Shown in pieces: positions 5,095-6,240 of a stretch of 6,240 nt of DNA. A program made the translations under genes and the position numbers. Position 1 is the stretch's first letter. Every line of letters begins with the position of its first letter. The notes below the pieces were generated by a model. That model was not told where the DNA came from. It worked only from the letters and a program-made list of their open reading frames with translations, and did not search any database. This DNA comes from an uncultured Rhodopirellula sp. GTDB taxonomy: Bacteria > Planctomycetota > Planctomycetia > Pirellulales > Pirellulaceae. The stretch lies in NCBI GenBank assembly GCA_913061385.1, contig CAJXTM010000254.1:1-6240 (forward strand), given 5' to 3'.

Positions 5095-6093
5095 TCAGAA
5101 GCGAGTCGGATTGGCCTGTGACAGCTGCTCGCGGTCACTTTGTACCATTCGTCTTGCCAGCTCTTGGAGAGTGGTGGTGGCAGTCCAGCCAAGTTTTGCC
5201 TTTGCCTTTGCTGCGTCACCAACAAGTTGCGTGACTTCAGAGGGACGCATGTATCGCGGGTCTTGCTCGACGTAGTTCTGCCAATCTAGATCAACAGCGC
5301 CGAATGCGGCCGCGAGGAAGTCGCGAATACTATTTGCGACCCCAGTTGCCAGAACATAATCATCAGGTTCGGGCTGTTGCAGCATTCGCCACATTGCCTC
5401 CGTGTATTCGGGAGCATAGCCCCAGTCTCGCAGTCCGTCCAACGATCCCAGTTTCAGCTTGTCCTGAAGACCCAGCGAAATCGAAGCAACAGCCTTGGTT
5501 ATTTTGCGTGTAACGAATGATTCACCACGGCGTTCCGATTCGTGGTTGTAGCAAATGGCATTGCACGCAAAGAGGCCAAACGAATCACGGTAGAGACGTA
5601 CCATGTTCGTTGCGAAAGACTTTGCGACTCCGTAGGGAGTCACGGGCCGCATTGCTGTCTCTTCGTTCTGTGGAACATCGTCAGGTCGGCCGAATATTTC
5701 AGAACTGCTGATGTGTAGGAAACGTGGTTTCTTCGCCAGGTCGCGTACGATTTCTAGCAGTTTAAGCGTGCCCATGCCTGTGAATTGGCAGGTCGTTTCG
5801 GGAATCTCGAAACTCGCACCGACATGGCTTTGTCCAGCCAAGTGGTAGAGTTCGTCGGGTTCTGTTTTCAGAAGGATGCGTCGGATGGTGGTGGTGTCGT
5901 CGAGGTCTGCGTAATGCAGAAAGAGGCGTTTGTCGTAGACCTCACTGTCGTGAAAAAGGGGGGCAAGACGTACTCGCTGCGTCGAACTGGTGCGACGGAC
6001 CAGTCCGTGAACAATGTAATCACGTTTCAACAGTTGCTCTGCAAGGTACGAACCGTCTTGACCGGTAATTCCGGTAAGCATTGCAGATGGCAC
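5095..6093 (-). CDS. gmd: GDP-mannose 4,6-dehydratase
   Basis: A 332-residue cytoplasmic short-chain dehydrogenase/reductase of the extended type. It converts GDP-D-mannose to GDP-4-dehydro-6-deoxy-D-mannose, the precursor of GDP-fucose, GDP-rhamnose and related sugars for surface polysaccharides. The Rossmann motif TGITGQDGSYLAE is at 7-19 (Gly8, Gly11, Gly14). Also visible are HYADLDD (60-66), HLAGQSHVGASFE (84-96), the active-site SSSE (129-132), YGVAK with catalytic Tyr154 and Lys158, NHESERRGESFVTRKI (183-198), RDWGYAPEY (222-230) and DPRYMRPSEV (278-287). The active-site pair is Ser-Ser-Glu where E. coli Gmd has Thr-Ser-Glu. The protein lacks the extra C-terminal loop of the ~373-residue E. 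coli enzyme and resembles the shorter bacterial forms. The start is GTG at 6093; an in-frame TGA bounds it nine codons upstream. ATG at 6081 would leave only one residue before the TGITG strand end. No reductase gene (fcl/rmd) follows, since a terminator and a convergent gene lie downstream. Confidence 0.96.
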   Translation of the reverse strand: MPSAMLTGITGQDGSYLAEQLLKRDYIVHGLVRRTSSTQRVRLAPLFHDSEVYDKRLFLHYADLDDTTTIRRILLKTEPDELYHLAGQSHVGASFEIPETTCQFTGMGTLKLLEIVRDLAKKPRFLHISSSEIFGRPDDVPQNEETAMRPVTPYGVAKSFATNMVRLYRDSFGLFACNAICYNHESERRGESFVTRKITKAVASISLGLQDKLKLGSLDGLRDWGYAPEYTEAMWRMLQQPEPDDYVLATGVANSIRDFLAAAFGAVDLDWQNYVEQDPRYMRPSEVTQLVGDAAKAKAKLGWTATTTLQELARRMVQSDREQLSQANPTRF

Positions 6094-6194
6094 GTCGATA
6101 TCCGTTGATGAGAGTAATTGTTGTCAGGCAATGCGGTTGTCGTTCGACTTCGATGATAAAAAATCGGTGTAGGAACGTCCGCAGTGGTTTTAAT
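6094..6194 (-). other. gmd upstream leader, no gene seen
   Basis: This is the 101-base region before gmd, cut by the adapter at 6195. On the minus strand it contains a T6 run (6148-6153 region) and CTGACA near 6122-6127, a near-consensus -35 box, but no matching -10. No clear Shine-Dalgarno precedes the GTG. In the gmd frame a short protein-like stretch ends in TGA just before gmd, but it has no start codon and is bounded by TAA at 6192-6190. It may be chance. Confidence 0.4.
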
Positions 6195-6240
6195 CTGTCT
6201 CTTATACACATCTGACGCTGCCGACGACTCCTTACGTGTA
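6195..6240 (-). other. Nextera i5-side sequencing adapter (non-genomic)
   Basis: Artificial sequence in reverse complement. Bases 6195-6213 (CTGTCTCTTATACACATCT) are the Tn5 mosaic end. Bases 6214-6227 (GACGCTGCCGACGA) are the read-1 tail. Bases 6228-6235 (CTCCTTAC) are the reverse complement of index GTAAGGAG, which I recognise as S505. Bases 6236-6240 (GTGTA) begin the P5 segment. Genomic sequence ends at 6194. Confidence 0.98.

Noticed and set aside
4833..5225. 130-residue minus-strand frame across the 17-bp array, with a repeated ADHKSPQ/HRRSQVT pattern
   Set aside because: It is open only because the repeat lacks stops on that strand. It overlaps the ends of two well-supported genes and has no plausible protein features.
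6020..6211. Minus-strand frames starting MCIRDR... and MYKRQ... at the right edge
   Set aside because: Both start inside the Tn5 mosaic end. MCIRDR/MYKRQ are the typical translations of that adapter, and the rest is antisense or out of frame to gmd.

Overview
The window looks like one complete Tn5-tagmented library molecule from a planctomycete-like bacterium. Bases 1-47 and 6195-6240 are not genomic. They match Illumina Nextera adapters with both index barcodes: the P7/i7 side on the left and the P5/i5 side on the right. The biological insert is therefore about 48-6194. The planctomycete assignment (probably Pirellulales) is inferred from the gene content, with no marker gene to confirm it. 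That content is a secreted multi-EF-hand protein with PD40/TolB-like repeats, a small CC/CPKC zinc-ribbon-like protein, a CTRQC protein and a lipoprotein-like LolA-type protein. All of these resemble families I associate with that phylum. Shine-Dalgarno signals are weak or absent, and one gene apparently starts at TTG.

Layout. 49-114: possible 3' tail of a gene cut off by the tagmentation site. 115-453: non-coding leader with a weak promoter candidate. 454-2484 (+): exported protein with nine EF-hand loops followed by PD40-like repeats. 2485-2685: gap with short direct repeats. 2686-2994 (+): 102-residue zinc-ribbon-like protein. 2995-3314: gap with a candidate terminator. 3315-3866 (+): 183-residue CxxxC protein with an acidic, duplicated tail. 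3867-4007: structured spacer with a 15-codon mini-ORF, a direct repeat and two mutually exclusive stems, one of which would end at the next start codon. 4008-4961 (+): 317-residue exported protein, LolA-like by resemblance. 4948-5026: a 17-bp tandem array of 4.65 copies that contains the stop codon of that gene and is flanked exactly by a 9-bp inverted repeat. 5047-5076: terminator for the convergent gene. 5095-6093 (-): GDP-mannose 4,6-dehydratase (gmd). 6094-6194: its short leader.

How the genes fit together. gmd makes GDP-4-keto-6-deoxymannose, the branch point to GDP-fucose, GDP-rhamnose and related sugars for surface glycans. The four plus-strand genes have no demonstrable pathway in common. 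Two are exported, and the other two are small putative metal-binding proteins. The 3315 and 4008 genes are close enough to be co-transcribed, and the spacer between them looks like the most regulatory part of the window. The features most worth checking are that spacer, the hairpin-embedded 17-bp array and the adapter ends.
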